Shown here: positions 5,164 to 6,986 of the stretch, piece by piece
Numbering within the stretch: position 1 is the first letter of the stretch
Layout of the letters: every line of letters begins with the position of its first letter
Source: Fidelibacterota bacterium
Lineage (GTDB): Bacteria; Fidelibacterota; BS150m-G59
Length of the DNA: 6,986 bases
Direction of reading: 5' to 3'
Assembly (NCBI GenBank): GCA_016784265.1
Contig: JADHUZ010000069.1
Coordinates: 1 to 6,986, forward strand
Notes under the pieces: model-generated
The model's input: only the letters and a program-made list of their open reading frames with translations
Databases searched by the model: none
What the model was told of the DNA's origin: nothing
Translations under genes and position numbers: made by a program

Positions 5164-6986
5164 TCATTCCACAAGTGCGAGTTTTGCTAACTCTTTGACG
5201 TTTTGAACAAAATGAAATTTCATCTCCTTACGAACGATTTCCGGAATATCATCAAAATCCTTACGATTCCTTTCCGGTAAAATCACTTCTTTCATGCCGC
5301 TACGGTGCGCCGCAATGACTTTTTCCTTCAAACCGCCGATTGGAAGCACACTCCCACGCAAGCTTATCTCGCCCGTCATTGCCAAATTATCTCTGACTCT
5401 CTTCTCCGTGATAAGCGACAAAAGAGCAGTAAAAAGTGTTACACCTGCCGAGGGACCGTCTTTTGGAATCGCACCGGCAGGAATATGCACATGAAAATCC
5501 GTCTTTTCAAAAAGTTCGTCTTTAATTACAAATTCTTTCGCGTGGGATCTGATATAACTCATCGCGGCTTGGGCGGATTCTTTCATTACATCCCCGAGTT
5601 GACCAGTAAGAGTCAATTTGCCTTTTCCTGCCATTTTGGATGCTTCGACGAAAAGGATATCGCCACCTACTGGTGTCCACGCCAATCCAATCACGATACC
5701 GGGACGTTTCGTTCTTTCAGCAATTTCAGAGAAAAATTTCTGTGGACCCAATAAACTTGTCAGACGCTCCAAATTTATTTCGGGAGATAGATTGTTGTTT
5801 TCGACTTTTTCACGAGTAATTTTCCGGCACACATTTGCAATTTCACGTTCCAAGTTTCGCACACCGGACTCGCGCGTATATTTATCGATGATTTCGTTGA
5901 CCAATTGGTCAGAAAACACAATATCTCCAGATTGCAATCCGTGCTCTTCCAGTTGTTTCGGTACCAGATATTTCTTGGCGATGTTCAATTTCTCTTCCTG
6001 AATATACCCTTGAAAGTCCAGCACTTCCATCCGATCCAACAGCGGTTTGGGAATCTGATGCTTGATATTTGCCGTGGCAATAAACATCACATTCGACAGA
6101 TCAAATTCTGTATCCAAATAATGATCAATAAACGAAAAGTTTTGTTCCGGATCCAACACCTCCAGAAGTGCAGAAGATGGATCGCCGCGAAAATCGGCAC
6201 CCAATTTGTCAATTTCATCCAAAATAAATACCGGATTTTTCGTGCCTGCTTTTTTCAATCCTTCGATAATTCTGCCAGGCATCGCCCCAATGTAAGTTCT
6301 CCTGTGTCCGCGAATTTCTGCTTCATCCCGAACTCCGCCCAGCGAAATACGAACAAATTTTTTGCCAATCGCTCGAGCAATAGACCGCCCGAGTGATGTT
6401 TTTCCTGTGCCAGGAGGACCAGTGAAACATAGAATCGGACCTCGAACATTTGCATTTTTGTTCTGTTTCAATTTTAATTTTCTGACTGCAAGATATTCTA
6501 AAATTCGCTCCTTCACCTTATCGAGCCCGTAATGATCTTCGTCAAGAATTTCTTTTGCTTTTTGAATATCCAACTGATCACGAGAGATTTTCGACCAAGG
6601 CAACTCTGAAATCAAAGTCAAGTAGGTTCTCGAAACGGTATGCTCCGGAGAATGCGTCGGAATTTGTGACAATCGTTTTAACTCCTTATCGGCAATTTCC
6701 TTCGCCTCTTTGGGTAATTTTGCTTTCTTTATCCTGTCCGCGAGATCTTTTATTTCGCTCGATTGTTCATCTTCTCCAAGCTCGCGCTGAATTGCTTTCA
6801 TCTGCTCTCGTAAAAAATATTCACGCTGATTGCTGGAAATTTCATCATGAACTTCTGATTGAATTTTATCGGCAATTTCGTGACGTTGAATTTCGCGTTG
6901 CAACAAACGACTGACTTTTTTGGTTCGTTCGCGCAATTCAACAGTTTCCAGCACCGATTCTTTTTCATGGTTAGGAATATGTAAAA
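5164..6986 (-). CDS. lon: ATP-dependent Lon protease, 5' end outside window
   Basis: Lon is a cytosolic AAA+ protease that unfolds and degrades damaged and short-lived regulatory proteins. The frame is open to the right edge, so the gene enters from outside: 606 whole codons plus a TGA stop are visible. An internal GTG at 6954 is not the start, because Lon-like sequence continues upstream of it. Counting from the first visible codon, I see the helical linker ending in the YFLREQ region, Walker A GPPGTGKT (189-196), Walker B ILDEID (D256, E257), the sensor-1 Asn in TANIK (N306), the arginine finger in LLDRMEV (R318), the sensor-2 Arg in ESGVRNLER (R376), and the protease dyad S512 (KDGPSAG) and K555 (GGLKEK). 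The dyad spacing of 43 residues equals that of E. coli Lon (S679/K722). Compared with E. coli, about 165 residues of the N-terminal substrate-binding domain lie outside. All catalytic residues are present. The next gene, serS, lies 109 bp downstream on the same strand. Confidence 0.98.
   Translation of the reverse strand, partial: LHIPNHEKESVLETVELRERTKKVSRLLQREIQRHEIADKIQSEVHDEISSNQREYFLREQMKAIQRELGEDEQSSEIKDLADRIKKAKLPKEAKEIADKELKRLSQIPTHSPEHTVSRTYLTLISELPWSKISRDQLDIQKAKEILDEDHYGLDKVKERILEYLAVRKLKLKQNKNANVRGPILCFTGPPGTGKTSLGRSIARAIGKKFVRISLGGVRDEAEIRGHRRTYIGAMPGRIIEGLKKAGTKNPVFILDEIDKLGADFRGDPSSALLEVLDPEQNFSFIDHYLDTEFDLSNVMFIATANIKHQIPKPLLDRMEVLDFQGYIQEEKLNIAKKYLVPKQLEEHGLQSGDIVFSDQLVNEIIDKYTRESGVRNLEREIANVCRKITREKVENNNLSPEINLERLTSLLGPQKFFSEIAERTKRPGIVIGLAWTPVGGDILFVEASKMAGKGKLTLTGQLGDVMKESAQAAMSYIRSHAKEFVIKDELFEKTDFHVHIPAGAIPKDGPSAGVTLFTALLSLITEKRVRDNLAMTGEISLRGSVLPIGGLKEKVIAAHRSGMKEVILPERNRKDFDDIPEIVRKEMKFHFVQNVKELAKLALVE

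Noticed and set aside
5905..6396. Plus-strand open frame of 163 residues opposite lon, and similar plus-strand frames elsewhere (e.g. 2585-2989, 5305-5754)
   Set aside because: They are antisense to strongly conserved coding sequence, have no recognisable motifs, and look like shadows of the real frames.
6952..6954. GTG at 6954 as the start of lon
   Set aside because: The frame stays open to the window edge and encodes Lon-like residues upstream; the substrate-binding domain would be missing, so this is a partial gene and not a short one.
1..6986. A novel defence, mobile or biosynthetic system in the window
   Set aside because: All five genes are recognised; four are housekeeping families in a compact same-strand array, with no transposase, integrase, repeat array or compositional break. 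Only the DUF2851 gene leaves room for new biology.

Overview
The window holds five genes, all on the minus strand and read from right to left: the 3' part of lon, then serS, plsC, a DUF2851-family gene, and a lipoprotein lytic transglycosylase with LysM repeats that runs off the left edge. Coding density is very high. The only non-coding stretches are about 109 bp between lon and serS and about 71 bp between plsC and the DUF2851 gene. I see no RNA genes, mobile elements, CRISPR arrays or convincing terminators.

The DNA is fairly AT-rich. The host is a Gram-negative (diderm) bacterium, judging by the lipoprotein-type murein lytic transglycosylase and PlsC. As far as I recall, DUF2851 proteins are mostly found in the Bacteroidota/Chlorobi/Ignavibacteria and related (FCB) lineages. 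The last gene has a clear AGGAG Shine-Dalgarno site, which typical Bacteroidota lack, so a deeper or non-Bacteroidota FCB lineage is a reasonable guess. This placement is inference, not proof.

Layout: 5164-6986 is Lon protease (AAA+ and Ser/Lys protease parts, with about 165 N-terminal residues outside the window). 3771-5054 is seryl-tRNA synthetase. 3037-3774 is 1-acyl-glycerol-3-phosphate acyltransferase. 1790-2965 is a DUF2851 protein of unknown function. 1-1793 is an MltD-like lytic transglycosylase. The serS/plsC and DUF2851/transglycosylase junctions are both 4-nt ATGA stop/start overlaps, so the last four genes look like one cotranscribed, partly translationally coupled unit.

The set mixes proteostasis (Lon), translation (SerRS), phospholipid synthesis (PlsC) and cell-wall remodelling (the transglycosylase). 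The DUF2851 protein is the only member without a known role. This is mainly a core housekeeping region. The point most worth following up is a possible PD-(D/E)XK-like nuclease signature plus a C-terminal cysteine cluster in the DUF2851 protein.
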